A stretch of DNA of 45,680 bases from Catenulispora rubra (GCF_015356825.1 NZ_JAACYW010000064.1:1-45680), one strand, 5' to 3'; numbered from the stretch's first letter, positions 25,473 to 34,247 are shown. The notes: a model not told the origin generated them from the sequence alone. Translations and numbers: made by a program.

Positions 25473-25554
25473 GTCAATTCAGCGTCAATTCAGCCGGGGT
25501 CAGCTCAGCAGGGGTCAGATCAGCCGGTGTCAGATCAGCCGGTGTCAGCTCAGG
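25473..25554. repeat. 15-bp tandem repeat at the 3' end of a lipoprotein gene
   Basis: About five and a half units follow the pattern GTCAGATCAGCCGGT. Two copies (25514-25528 and 25529-25543) are identical, and the flanking ones have a few changes. On the minus strand every unit contains TGA in the lipoprotein frame, and the gene's own stop lies in the unit at 25544-25554. It appears to be a local duplication of the stop region. Confidence 0.9.
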
Positions 25555-26384
25555 CCCTGCGCGGTCTTCAGCCGCCCGACCTGGACGTCGGACAGATGCG
25601 AGAGCTGCTTGCCGCCCATCTGCTGCAACAGGGCCGGATCGTTGCTCATCGGGCCGATGAAGGCGACCACGGAGACCGCCGTACCGACGTGGACCAGGTC
25701 GGCCGCCATCAGTTCGGTTTTGCCGCCGGCACTCATGTAGTCGATGTAGCCGGCCTGGCCGTCCTTGGTCAGTTCCGGGATGGCGCTGGGGGTCATGACG
25801 ACCGAGACGGTGCTCGACTGGGTGATGGCCAGGTTCTTGCACGTCTTGAGGGCCGCGGCCAGGTCGCTGATCATCGCCGCGGCCTTGTCGGCGGAGGGGA
25901 AGGCGATCACCGAGGACTCGATCCCGATGGCCACGTTCGGCTTGGTGAGCTGGCGGTCGACCTCGGCGGTGGTGCCGTACTTCGTGGACAGGGCTTCTTC
26001 GGCGTCCACGAAGGCCTGGCAGGCCGCGCCTCCGGTCGTCACGGCGTCCTGGGCGGTCGTGACCGCGGTGCCGTCCTGGGAGGCGTTGAAGGTGTAGCCG
26101 GCGTCGTCCTTGTCGGTCAGCAGGAGCTTGCTGATCTGGGCCGTGGTCAGGCTGCCGCCGGGGGCACCGGTCGGGGCGCCGCTGGAGGACGCGGCCGAGG
26201 TAGCCGACGTAGTCGAGGTGGTCGACGTGGCCGATGCAGCCGCTGTGGCCGACCCGGTACCGGAGGTCGCAGGCGGCGCGGCGGTCTTCTTCGCCGACCC
26301 CCCGCAAGCCGCCGTGGCCAGCACGATTGCGGTGAGCACGGCTATGGAAACGCCTTTGGTCCCGGACGGCATGGCGGTCAACAT
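25545..26384 (-). CDS. Predicted secreted lipoprotein of unknown function
   Basis: I do not recognise the function of this protein of about 279 residues. It has a lipoprotein signal with Cys27 (VLATAAC), then a Thr/Ser/Ala-rich linker of about 50 residues that would hold the folded domain away from the membrane. The domain contains QISKLLLTDKDDAGYTFNASQ, a cysteine in GGAACQAF, a second in ALKTCKNL (a likely disulfide pair), and the C-terminal strand VGTAVSVVAFIGP. This resembles the extracellular sensor-type domains of actinobacterial lipoproteins in layout only. The start could also be ATG 26372. It stands between two unrelated operons and ends in the 15-bp repeat. Confidence 0.75.
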   Translation of the reverse strand: MLTAMPSGTKGVSIAVLTAIVLATAACGGSAKKTAAPPATSGTGSATAAASATSTTSTTSATSAASSSGAPTGAPGGSLTTAQISKLLLTDKDDAGYTFNASQDGTAVTTAQDAVTTGGAACQAFVDAEEALSTKYGTTAEVDRQLTKPNVAIGIESSVIAFPSADKAAAMISDLAAALKTCKNLAITQSSTVSVVMTPSAIPELTKDGQAGYIDYMSAGGKTELMAADLVHVGTAVSVVAFIGPMSNDPALLQQMGGKQLSHLSDVQVGRLKTAQGLS

Positions 26385-26400
26385 AGCAGCACGCAGAGAC

Positions 26401-26433
26401 GGCCGGGCAGACACGAAGTGTCCGGTCCCGGCC
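26401..26433 (-). terminator. Hairpin downstream of the second FtsX operon
   Basis: GGCCGGG and CCCGGCC, with inner arms GACAC and GTGTC around GAA, form a long hairpin with one internal loop. It lies 26 bp beyond the permease stop. No T-tract follows, as is common for actinobacterial terminators. Confidence 0.5.
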
Positions 26434-26458
26434 GCCTCCCCCCGTTTGTGCGGCCCCG

Positions 26459-28858
26459 CTATTCGAACCGCGCGTACTCCGAGCGCGTCATCCGGCTCAG
26501 CAGCGTCATCGAGCCCAGGATCACGCCGAGGGCGGCGACGACCACGACGGACACGGTGATCGAATACGTCGCCAGCGGGAACGACATCGAGACGCCCTTC
26601 GCCATGGTGCGCACGGCGATCAGCGCCATGGCGTACGCGGCCAGGCCCGCCAGGACCGAGACCGCGACCAGGGGCAGCGCCGACTCCAGGAACACCACCC
26701 GGCGCAGCACCGCCAGCGGGGCGCCGGACAGGCGGAGCAGGGTGAACGGCCGTTTGCGCTCGACCAGGCTGCCGGCGGTGGCCACGGCGATGCCGCAGCC
26801 GGCGACGAACAGGGTCAGGCCGACCACGAACAGGATCATCTGCTGCGCCGCGCGGTACTGCTCCCCGCGGACCGAGGCGACCTCGCCGAAGGTCATGGGA
26901 CCCGCGGCATTGGTGGACCACTGGTCCGGGCTGCCCATGCCGATCAGGACCGGGGCGTGGACGTCCAGGTAGGTGCGTGCGCCTTCCAGCGTCGCGGGGC
27001 TGGCCGCGGCGACCATCAGGGTCGTGACGTTCAGCTTGGTCAGGTCCAGGCCGGACGGGGCCGACGCGGCCGTACCGTTGCCGGACACGCGATCGACCTC
27101 GCTGAAGCCCAGCACCGGCAGGTGCAGCATCAGCGGGTTGTCGATGAACAGCTCGTCGCCGGCGATCACCGAGACGGTCTGGCCCGGAGCGCAGCTGCCC
27201 AACGATGGAAGCACCTTCACGTCCGCGCAGCTCACGTACTGCATCGGCGGCTGCCAGCCGAGCGGCGGCGGAGTGCCGCTGTCCGGGGTCCAGCCCGACG
27301 TGTCGGCGCCGAGGTAGATCGGGATGGCCGACACGCCCGGCATGGCGCGCAGGTCGCTCAGGGTGGTCACGGCCTGTGCGGGGCTGAGACCGTCCTGCTG
27401 TCCCAGTCCGCTCATGTCGTAGCGCAGACGCAGCACGTCGGTGAGCGGTGCGCGCTGGCCGGAGGTCTCGGCCGCGACGGCGGTCGGGAGCACCCCGGCC
27501 ACGGCCGTTCCGACGAAGACCGCCACGGTCACGCCGGCGACCGTGCGGAACGTCGCCTTCGGGTCGTCGGCCAGGCGCCGGGCGGCGAGGGTGGTGGCCG
27601 CGCCGCCGCCGACGCGGGCCAGCAGGCGGGAGGCCCACATGGTGACCCATGGCCCGGCGAAGACGACGCCCCACATCGTGAGGATCAGCGAGGGGTAGAC
27701 CACGCCGTCGGTGTTGGACGTGGCCGGCATGTTGACGGCGACCACGAACAGCGCCACGCCGAGCACCAGCGGGATCAGGCGCTTGACGGTCGGCGGCTTC
27801 GGCGTGGCCTTGCGGGTGACCGCCAGCGGGTCGTACTGCACGCGGCGCAGCGAACGCACGGCGGCGAAGGCGGCGACCACCGGGACCAGGATCAGGGTCC
27901 CGAGATACCCCAGCAGTCGCGGGGACACGTCGGAGGGGAAGAACAGCGTGCCGGTGACGTTGACCTTCGCGACCTGCGCGCTCACCGCGAGATAGACGAG
28001 CGTTCCGAGGACCGAGCCCAGTGCCGCGCCGACGAAGGACTCGACCGAGGCGACTGTCGCCACCTGCCTCGGCGTCGCCCCGACCAGGCGCATCGCGGCG
28101 TAGCGCTCCTCGCGGCGGGCGGCCGACAGCCGGGTCGCGGTGCCGACCATGATGATGATCGGGAGCAGCAGCGCGACGGTGCCGAAGGCGAAGGCGAACC
28201 GGTAGATCGTGGTGGTGCCCTTCACCTCCTTGGCCGTCGACATGGCGGTGATCGACTCGGTGGCCCGGCGGTTCGCGAGGTCGGCCGGGGTGTGGCCGAT
28301 GACGATGGCCAGTTCCTGCGGGCTGTAGAGCGCGGTCTGCGGGATGATGCCGACCTGGTGGCCGGGGAAGCGGTCGCCGAGCTCTGCGGACGGGACGGTC
28401 GCGAGCAGGTGCGACAGGGCCGGGGAGACGTAGTACTCGCCGGCGGCGGGCACCGCGGTCATGCCGGGCAGGGTCGGAGCGTCGGCCGTGAGCGCCGCGA
28501 CGTCCAGGCGACGCAGCTCCGTGCCCTGGTAGAAGTCCTGGGAGAAGTTCCACAGTTCCTTGGCGCCGGCCTGCTTGGCGGCCGCCACGTTGATCGTGCC
28601 GTCGGCGTTCGTGTCGGCGTTCGTCGCGCCGTTCGGCCCGGCACCACGGTGCGGCCCGGGGGTGCTGTTCGAGGTCGCCAGTCCGGTCGGCGAGCACTCC
28701 CAGCACTGCCGGGTCGTGGTGCTCTGGTAGGCGTTGAACAGGCTGAAGACGCCGAGCATGACGGCGACCCCGACGGCCACCGCGAGCGACGTCACGACCA
28801 GGCGGACCACGGCCTCGCGGCCGCCGCGCAGCGTCAGGCGCATCCCCATGCGGATCAT
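26459..28858 (-). CDS. FtsX-like ABC transporter permease
   Basis: This 799-residue permease begins MIRMGMRLTLRGGREAVVRLVVTSLAVAVGVAVMLGVF, a first membrane helix, then an extracytoplasmic segment with a Cys pair (QCWECSP), a first FtsX region containing RLSAARREERYAAMRLVGATPRQVATV, a middle block of membrane helices, a large second external domain, and a C-terminal FtsX region with ERKRPFTLLRLSGAPLAVLRRV. The start follows the ATPase stop by two bases. Together with the PadR gene this makes a regulated exporter, probably for a peptide or antibiotic-like compound. It is a different subfamily from the permease at 52-2625. Confidence 0.93.
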   Translation of the reverse strand: MIRMGMRLTLRGGREAVVRLVVTSLAVAVGVAVMLGVFSLFNAYQSTTTRQCWECSPTGLATSNSTPGPHRGAGPNGATNADTNADGTINVAAAKQAGAKELWNFSQDFYQGTELRRLDVAALTADAPTLPGMTAVPAAGEYYVSPALSHLLATVPSAELGDRFPGHQVGIIPQTALYSPQELAIVIGHTPADLANRRATESITAMSTAKEVKGTTTIYRFAFAFGTVALLLPIIIMVGTATRLSAARREERYAAMRLVGATPRQVATVASVESFVGAALGSVLGTLVYLAVSAQVAKVNVTGTLFFPSDVSPRLLGYLGTLILVPVVAAFAAVRSLRRVQYDPLAVTRKATPKPPTVKRLIPLVLGVALFVVAVNMPATSNTDGVVYPSLILTMWGVVFAGPWVTMWASRLLARVGGGAATTLAARRLADDPKATFRTVAGVTVAVFVGTAVAGVLPTAVAAETSGQRAPLTDVLRLRYDMSGLGQQDGLSPAQAVTTLSDLRAMPGVSAIPIYLGADTSGWTPDSGTPPPLGWQPPMQYVSCADVKVLPSLGSCAPGQTVSVIAGDELFIDNPLMLHLPVLGFSEVDRVSGNGTAASAPSGLDLTKLNVTTLMVAAASPATLEGARTYLDVHAPVLIGMGSPDQWSTNAAGPMTFGEVASVRGEQYRAAQQMILFVVGLTLFVAGCGIAVATAGSLVERKRPFTLLRLSGAPLAVLRRVVFLESALPLVAVSVLAGLAAYAMALIAVRTMAKGVSMSFPLATYSITVSVVVVAALGVILGSMTLLSRMTRSEYARFE

Positions 28859-28860
28859 GG

Positions 28861-29547
28861 TCAGGCCACCGCCGAGCTCGGGGTGGTGAGCGCGCGGCCG
28901 TCGCGCACCACGATCTCGCGGTCGGCGTAGGCGGCCACCCGGGCGTCGTGGGTGACCAGCACGACCGTCGTCCCCTCCTCGCGGACCGTGGTGACCAGCA
29001 GGTTCATCACGGTCTCGCCGGTCAGGGTGTCCAGCGCGCCGGTGGGCTCGTCGGCGAACAGCACGCGCGGCTTGTGCACCAGCGCGCGGGCCAGCGCGAC
29101 GCGCTGCGCCTGGCCGCCGGACAGCTCGCCGCTGCGGTGGTCGCCGTGCTCCTGCAGGCCGAGACGCTCCAGCCACGGCGCGGCCTGCGCGTACGCCTGC
29201 CGGCGCGGCTTCTTGGCCAGCAGCAGCGGCAGCGCGATGTTGTCCAGCGCGGTCAGCTCGGGCACCAGCTGGCCGAACTGGAACACGAACCCGAAGGCGT
29301 CGCGCCGCAGCTCGGTGCGCTTGGTCTCGTTCAGCGTGTCGACCCGTGCGCCGTCGAACCACACCTCGCCCTGGTTCGGCGTGTAGATGCCGGCCAGGCA
29401 GTGCAGCAGCGTCGACTTCCCGGAGCCGGACGGCCCCATGATCGCCAGCAGCTCGCCGCGCTGCACGGCGACACTCGCCCCGCGCAACGCCTGCGTCTGA
29501 CCGAAGGCGCGGTGCACGTCCCGCGCCTCGAGGATGTACTCGCTCAT
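28861..29547 (-). CDS. ABC transporter ATP-binding protein
   Basis: This 228-residue compact ATPase has Walker A GPSGSGKS at about 38-45, Q-loop FVFQFGQLVPELTALDN, signature LSGGQAQR, and Walker B VLFADEPTGALD, followed by VVLVTHDARVAAYADR. The short MacB/LolD-like architecture matches its FtsX partner encoded directly downstream. Its start overlaps the PadR stop by four bases, so regulator, ATPase and permease are made from one message. Confidence 0.95.
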   Translation of the reverse strand: MSEYILEARDVHRAFGQTQALRGASVAVQRGELLAIMGPSGSGKSTLLHCLAGIYTPNQGEVWFDGARVDTLNETKRTELRRDAFGFVFQFGQLVPELTALDNIALPLLLAKKPRRQAYAQAAPWLERLGLQEHGDHRSGELSGGQAQRVALARALVHKPRVLFADEPTGALDTLTGETVMNLLVTTVREEGTTVVLVTHDARVAAYADREIVVRDGRALTTPSSAVA

Positions 29548-30131
29548 TGCGTTTCCCCCTGTTGCTTGTCGTGCTTCTGGTCGTGCTTCTGGTCGTCCTT
29601 CTGGTCGTCGGTCACGACGCGGGCCAGGGCGGTGAGCCTGGCCGAGGTCAGCTCGATCCAGCGCAGATCGGCTTCGAGGTGGAACAGTCCGTAGTCGGCC
29701 AGCAGCGCGTCGACCGTCGGGCCGGTCCGCTTGAGCTCGGTGAGCTCGCGCATGCGCTTGAGGTGGGCGGCCCGCTGGGCGTCGAGGTAGCCCTCGGCGT
29801 CCTCGCCGAGCATGAGCGCCAGCACGACCTTGGAGAACAGGACCGTCTGCAGGTGCGGCTCCGGCTCCACGGTCTGCGACAGCCAGTCCATGACCTCGCC
29901 GCGCCCCAGATCGGTGATCGCGTAGCGCTTGCGGTCCGGCCCGTCCCCCGGCTCGGCCTCGCCGCCGACGACCTTCCCGTCCCGCGCCAGCCGGCCGAGG
30001 GTCGAGTAGACCTGGCCGTAGGGCAGCGGCTTGCCGTTGGCGAAGTGGCTGTCGTAGTCGCGCTTGAGGTCGTAGCCGTGGGTCGGCTGGCCTCGGGCCA
30101 GCAGGCCCAGCAGAGTCAGGGGGACGCTCAC
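29544..30131 (-). CDS. PadR-family transcriptional regulator
   Basis: This 195-residue protein has the PadR N-terminal winged helix (LTLLGLLARGQPTHGYDLKRDYD, and YGQVYSTLGRLARDGKV for the wing) and a C-terminal coiled dimerisation helix. PadR proteins usually repress efflux genes beside them and respond to the exported compound. It leads the exporter operon. The GTG at 30131 is chosen because it places VSVPLTLLGLL at the family N-terminus. A dyad directly upstream is a probable autoregulatory operator. The tail carries a repeat of (H/D)DQK units encoded by a 12-bp tandem repeat. Confidence 0.9.
   Translation of the reverse strand: MSVPLTLLGLLARGQPTHGYDLKRDYDSHFANGKPLPYGQVYSTLGRLARDGKVVGGEAEPGDGPDRKRYAITDLGRGEVMDWLSQTVEPEPHLQTVLFSKVVLALMLGEDAEGYLDAQRAAHLKRMRELTELKRTGPTVDALLADYGLFHLEADLRWIELTSARLTALARVVTDDQKDDQKHDQKHDKQQGETQ
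29568..29603. repeat. 12-bp tandem repeat in the padR 3' end
   Basis: Three copies of GTCGTGCTTCTG (the third with one change) encode His/Asp-Asp-Gln-Lys units at the regulator C-terminus; a partial fourth follows. Frame is preserved by the 12-bp unit. Confidence 0.9.
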
Positions 30132-30140
30132 GGGAAGGAC

Positions 30141-30157
30141 TATACACCGGAGGTATA
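30141..30157 (-). promoter_or_regulatory. Candidate PadR operator
   Basis: TATAC and GTATA arms bracket a seven-base centre, nine bases ahead of the GTG start of padR. The dyad would overlap the core promoter and leader of the regulator-exporter operon, fitting autoregulation. A TATAGT hexamer on the minus strand overlaps it. Confidence 0.55.
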
Positions 30158-30299
30158 ACCCGAGTGAATAGTCTGTCGCGAGGGAGGGATTCGGCAGGTC
30201 AGATGGATTTCCGTCGACGAGGCGGCCAGAGGCGACCGCGACGGGCCGGCTGCGGCGAAGTCGTCCACAGGGCACCGGCGAAAACACCCGGGAAAAGCG

Positions 30300-30329
30300 A
30301 AGGGCCCGGTTCCGAAGAACCGGGCCCTT
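30300..30329 (-). terminator. Hairpin terminator after second tRNA-fMet
   Basis: Perfect 13-bp arms (AAGGGCCCGGTTC and GAACCGGGCCCTT) enclose CGAA. The hairpin lies six bases past the tRNA 3' end and is followed on the minus strand by CGCTTTTCC. Confidence 0.85.
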
Positions 30330-30335
30330 CCCTAG

Positions 30336-30409
30336 TAGCGGGGACAGGATTTGAACCTGCGACCTCTGGGTTATGAGCCCAGCGAGCTACCGAGCTGCTC
30401 CACCCCGCG
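30336..30409 (-). tRNA. Initiator tRNA-fMet (anticodon CAT), CCA not encoded
   Basis: The 74-base body is identical to the tRNA at 4418-4491, with the same C1/T72 mismatch and the three G:C pairs in the anticodon stem that define an initiator. Here the bases after the discriminator read CTA, so the CCA end must be added enzymatically. A plausible promoter reads TTGCTC (30449-30444), 18 bp, TACCTT (30425-30420). Confidence 0.95.
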
Positions 30410-30494
30410 TCGGTGAATCAAAGGTAACCCGCGGGGGGCCGTCAGAGCAAATCGAACAAGCGCCGCACCATCCCGCCCCCGTGTCCCACGCGTG

Positions 30495-33473
30495 TCATTT
30501 CGGCGGCGGCTGGCCGTTCTCGATGGCCTGGGCTTGGGCGAGGGCCTTCTGGACGGCCTGTTCGGCCTCGCCGAAGGTCTTCCAGTCCGGTGGCGACTTC
30601 GCCAGGGCGGCGGCCGCCGTGTTCTGGGCCGCGACGGCGTCGGCGAGCGCCTTCTTCAGCGCGTCGGCCGTGGGGCCTCCGGGAAGCGGGGAGGCCTTGG
30701 AGCCCGGGGGTGCGGGGTTCTCGCCGGTGGTGGCGCCGGAGCTGCCGCCGAAGATCTCGTCGAGGCCCTGTTGCAGCGTGGGTTCGAAGGCCGTCTTGCC
30801 GCCGAAGGCGACCAGGACGCCCTTCAGCAGCGGGGCGGTCGTCGGGCCGGCGAGGGGTGGCGCGTAGACCGGCTCCACGGACAGCAGGCCGCCGCCGACC
30901 GGGAGCGTCAGCAGGTTGCCCTCGACCGTCCTCGGGGCGCCTAGCTGGCTCGCGTAGGTGCCGCGGAAGGTGTTCTGGAGCTGTCCGGGGCCCGGCGCCG
31001 TGGTGCCGGGCGACAGTTCCAGCACTCTGATCTTGCCGTAGTCCGGGCCGGGATCGGAGTCCACCGCCATGAACGCCGCCAGGGTGCCGCGATCGGCCGA
31101 GGCCAGGGTCGAGGTGAGGGAGAACGTCGGCGCGCTTTGGCCCGGCAGCTGGAGCGTCAGGTAGGACGGAGACTGCGGGGGCGGGCCGTCGGCGCCGTCC
31201 TTCGTCGGGTCGGCCGGGACGTTCCAGAACGCGGTGCCGGCGAAGAACTCCGAGGCCGTGAGCACGTGGTAGCGGCCGAGGAGGTCGCGCTGGGCGGTGA
31301 ACAAGTCCTGCGGGTAGCGCAGGTGCGCCAGCAGGTCGGGGCTGATCGCCGAGCGCGGCTTCACGGTGCCGGGGAAGGCCTTCATCCAGGTCTTCAGGAT
31401 CGGGTCGCTCTCGTCCCAGGCGTACAGCGTCACGGTGCCGTCGTAGGCGTCGACCGTGGCCTTCACCGCGTCGCGGACGTAGTTGACCTTTTTGCCGAGC
31501 TGCGTCGTCGTCGAGTACGGATACGCCGCCGTGCTCGTGTAGCCGTCCACGACCCACAGGATGCGGCCGCCCTCGACCACCGGGTACGGGGTCCCGTCGA
31601 CGGTCAGCCACGGCGCCACGGCCTGGACGCGCTGCCCGGGATCGCGGTCGTACATGATCCGCGAGTCCTTGTTCACCGCGTTGGACAGCAGGATCTTCGG
31701 CTCCCGGAACTTCACCGCGTACAGCAGCTTCTTCATGAACGAGCCGACCTGGACGCCGCCCTTGCCGCTGTACGTGGTGCTCTGCTGCGACGTCGGCGAG
31801 GCGTTGTCGGGATAGTCGAACTCGACCGGCGCGGCCTTCGGCAGGCCGCCGACGATCGAGTAGTCCGGCAGGCCCGGGCCGAAGTAGACGCGCTCCTCGT
31901 AGCCGCCGAGGGCGCCGGTCGCCGGGACGCTCTGCTCGATGTAGTCCGGCGAGCCGTCGGCCAGCACGGCGTTGTTCTTGGCGGCCGCGACGCCGTAGCC
32001 GTGGGTGTACTTCAGGTGGTCGTCGATCCACGTGTGCTGGGAGGCCGGCACGCCGGAGGGCTTGAGGCCGCGGACGCCGATGACGGTGTCCTGCGTCTTG
32101 CCGCCGACCTGGTAGCGGTCCACGGTCAGGCTGTCCGCGAAGCTGTAGCCGCCCTGGCCCTGCTGTTGCTGGTCGAAGGCCTCCGAGATCGCCGAGGGAT
32201 CCACGACCGGGATCTGCGCGACGGTCTTGCCGTCTCCGGACAACTGGTTCTTCGCGACACCTGTCGTCGCCGTGTACGGGATCGTCTGGATGCCGTCGAG
32301 CCCGTAGGCGGCCCGCGTGGCGTCGATGTTCCGCTGGATGTACGGCGCCTCCTTCGACCCCTGGCTCGGGTTCACCTGGAGCTGCTGCACCGCCAGCGGG
32401 TAGACCCCGCCTATCACCACGGCGGCCAGCACCATCAGCGAGACCCCGAGCGCCGGCAGGGCCCACGCGTGGCCGCCCCGGTCGATGTCCGGCAGCTGGG
32501 CCCGGACCAGCAGGCGCACGGCGTTGCCGAAGAACAGCAGCGCGCACAGCACCGCGATCACCAGCAGGATCTCCTTGGCCGGGATGACCGCGTGCACGTC
32601 CTTGTAGGTCGGACCGGCCCAGCCGCCGGTGATGGTGGAGGTGGCGACGGACAGCGAGTACCGGTCGAGCCAGTAGGCGTATGCCTTCACCAGGACCAGG
32701 CAACCGAGCAGGACCGAGATGTGGACCTGCGCGGCGCGGGTCGCCCGGGAGCCCAGGAACCGGCCCGCGGTGCGGGTGCCGGTGGGCGGCGTCAGGGCGA
32801 CGCCGGCGAAGAGGTAGTGCGTGAGGAGCGCGACCAGCAGGCTGAGGAGCACGGCGGCGACCAGGAAGCCCTGGATGTGGCGCAGCCAGGGCAGCGTGAA
32901 GACGTAGAAGCCGACGTCCTTGTGGAACTGCGGGTCCTCGGTGCCGAACGGGACGGCGTTGGCCCACAACATGTAGGTGCGCCACGACCCGGCGGACGAC
33001 GCGCCGGAGGCGATGCCGAACAGGACTGACACCCCGGCCAGGATCCACGCCAGGAACGGCGCCAGGCCCATGCGGTAGCGGTCCAGCGCCTGCTGCTCCA
33101 TCGAGACCCCGGTCAGCGGCGGCCGGAAGCGGTAGGCGAGCCAGACGTTGGCGCCGACGGCGGCCGCCATCAGCGCGCCGAAGACCAGGAACAGCACGAT
33201 CTGGGTGATCGTCCGGGTCCGGTAGACCGGGCCCGCGCCGACCGAGTGGTACCACAGGTAGGAGGTGTAGACGCCGTCGAAGATCAGGAAGAGGGCGACC
33301 AGCACGGCCATGATCACGATGGTGATGGCCAGCACCCTGGTCCGGCGCGGCGGAACCCCGAAAGCCACCCGACGCCCGCCCGCGGAGCCGAACCTCCCGG
33401 ATGATCCAGCCGGGTGCCCGCTCCCGTCGCCCCCGGCGTCCCTGTCTTCCCCGCCGAAGTTCTCGAACGCCAC
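30495..33473 (-). CDS. UPF0182 family membrane protein
   Basis: This 992-residue protein belongs to the uncharacterised UPF0182 family. The N-terminal third has about seven membrane helices (for example RVLAITIVIMAVLVALFLIFDGVY and VLFLVFGALMAAAVGANVWLAY), and the C-terminal part is a large extracytoplasmic domain with YDRDPGQRVQAVAPWLTVDG and RYPQDLFTAQRDLLGRYHV. The protein ends in a Pro- and Gly-rich linker and an Ala/Gln-rich helix. Mycobacterial homologues lie beside PDZ-protease and DUF2342 genes, as they do here. The start is a GTG at 33473; a TACGCT -10-like hexamer just upstream would allow a nearly leaderless transcript. The function is unknown. Confidence 0.93.
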   Translation of the reverse strand: MAFENFGGEDRDAGGDGSGHPAGSSGRFGSAGGRRVAFGVPPRRTRVLAITIVIMAVLVALFLIFDGVYTSYLWYHSVGAGPVYRTRTITQIVLFLVFGALMAAAVGANVWLAYRFRPPLTGVSMEQQALDRYRMGLAPFLAWILAGVSVLFGIASGASSAGSWRTYMLWANAVPFGTEDPQFHKDVGFYVFTLPWLRHIQGFLVAAVLLSLLVALLTHYLFAGVALTPPTGTRTAGRFLGSRATRAAQVHISVLLGCLVLVKAYAYWLDRYSLSVATSTITGGWAGPTYKDVHAVIPAKEILLVIAVLCALLFFGNAVRLLVRAQLPDIDRGGHAWALPALGVSLMVLAAVVIGGVYPLAVQQLQVNPSQGSKEAPYIQRNIDATRAAYGLDGIQTIPYTATTGVAKNQLSGDGKTVAQIPVVDPSAISEAFDQQQQGQGGYSFADSLTVDRYQVGGKTQDTVIGVRGLKPSGVPASQHTWIDDHLKYTHGYGVAAAKNNAVLADGSPDYIEQSVPATGALGGYEERVYFGPGLPDYSIVGGLPKAAPVEFDYPDNASPTSQQSTTYSGKGGVQVGSFMKKLLYAVKFREPKILLSNAVNKDSRIMYDRDPGQRVQAVAPWLTVDGTPYPVVEGGRILWVVDGYTSTAAYPYSTTTQLGKKVNYVRDAVKATVDAYDGTVTLYAWDESDPILKTWMKAFPGTVKPRSAISPDLLAHLRYPQDLFTAQRDLLGRYHVLTASEFFAGTAFWNVPADPTKDGADGPPPQSPSYLTLQLPGQSAPTFSLTSTLASADRGTLAAFMAVDSDPGPDYGKIRVLELSPGTTAPGPGQLQNTFRGTYASQLGAPRTVEGNLLTLPVGGGLLSVEPVYAPPLAGPTTAPLLKGVLVAFGGKTAFEPTLQQGLDEIFGGSSGATTGENPAPPGSKASPLPGGPTADALKKALADAVAAQNTAAAALAKSPPDWKTFGEAEQAVQKALAQAQAIENGQPPPK

Positions 33474-33591
33474 GGCCTCAGCGTACGCCGAGGGCGGGGC
33501 GGGACGACGGCCGCCGCATGTGTGTTCTTCGGATGGAAAGCCCGGAGCAGCCCGGATGTCGCGAGCGCGCTCTGCGCGGCACTCGGCGGGC

Positions 33592-33657
33592 GCGTCGCCG
33601 GTGCCTCGCCGACGCCTCGCCGGTGCCTCGCCAGCGCCTCACCCAAGCCTCGCCGAC
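33592..33657. repeat. Six-unit 11-bp tandem repeat upstream of a PPA1309-family gene
   Basis: Six consecutive 11-bp units resemble GCCTCGCCGAC (GCGTCGCCGGT, GCCTCGCCGAC, GCCTCGCCGGT, GCCTCGCCAGC, GCCTCACCCAA, GCCTCGCCGAC). The array lies in the divergent gap between the UPF0182 and PPA1309-family genes, and 11 bp is close to one helical turn. Confidence 0.8.
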
Positions 33658-33698
33658 GCCCGGTCGGCGGTATCGACGAGGCGAGGGAGAATGGCGCC

Positions 33699-34247
33699 AT
33701 GAGTTCTGTCGCCAGCGTGGCCCTGATGCAGTCCGTGGTCGAGATCGAGCAGCACGTCGCCGCCGACGGCTGGAACCAGCGCCCGCGCATGTTCGCCCTG
33801 GTGCCGACGGCCGAACTGCTGATCACCCAGCCCCGCATGGCCGCGGCCCTCGGACTCACCGACGAGGCGGCGGAGTCCGGCGGCATCCCCACCCTGACCT
33901 CGATCGAACAGGACGGCCTGGCCCTGGACCAGCCCCTGGACGAGATGCTGGCCAAGATGGTCTGGCCGAAGACGGTCGAGGGCTGCGCGCTGGTCATCGA
34001 GTCGCAGATGCTGCCGCCGAGCGCCGAGGCCCAGATCCCGCAGGACCTGGAGGGCGCGGCGCTGGAGCGCTGGGTGGCGAAGCACCCGGAGCGCCAGGAC
34101 GTGCGGATGGCGGTCGCCGTGCTGCGCGACGGGACGCGGCAGGCCGCGATCCGGCTGCGGTCGAAGGACTCGGACATGGAGGTGCTGTCCGGTCCGGACC
34201 TGGTGCCGAACCTCGCGACGGCGCTGCTGGGGACGTTCGAGGAGTGA
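33699..34247 (+). CDS. PPA1309 family protein
   Basis: This 182-residue cytoplasmic protein matches the actinobacterial PPA1309 family as I recall it. It begins SSVASVALMQSVVEIEQHVAADGWNQRPRMFALVPTAELL and contains MVWPKTVEGCALVIES and HPERQDVRMAVAVLRDGTRQ. No catalytic motif is evident, and the function is unknown. The ATG at 33699 is preceded by GGGAG. It sits in a conserved actinobacterial block next to UPF0182 and the PDZ protease, with which it converges. Confidence 0.85.
   Translation: MSSVASVALMQSVVEIEQHVAADGWNQRPRMFALVPTAELLITQPRMAAALGLTDEAAESGGIPTLTSIEQDGLALDQPLDEMLAKMVWPKTVEGCALVIESQMLPPSAEAQIPQDLEGAALERWVAKHPERQDVRMAVAVLRDGTRQAAIRLRSKDSDMEVLSGPDLVPNLATALLGTFEE

Noticed and set aside
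25473..25554. CRISPR array
   Set aside because: Units are contiguous 15-mers with no spacers and no cas gene is present.
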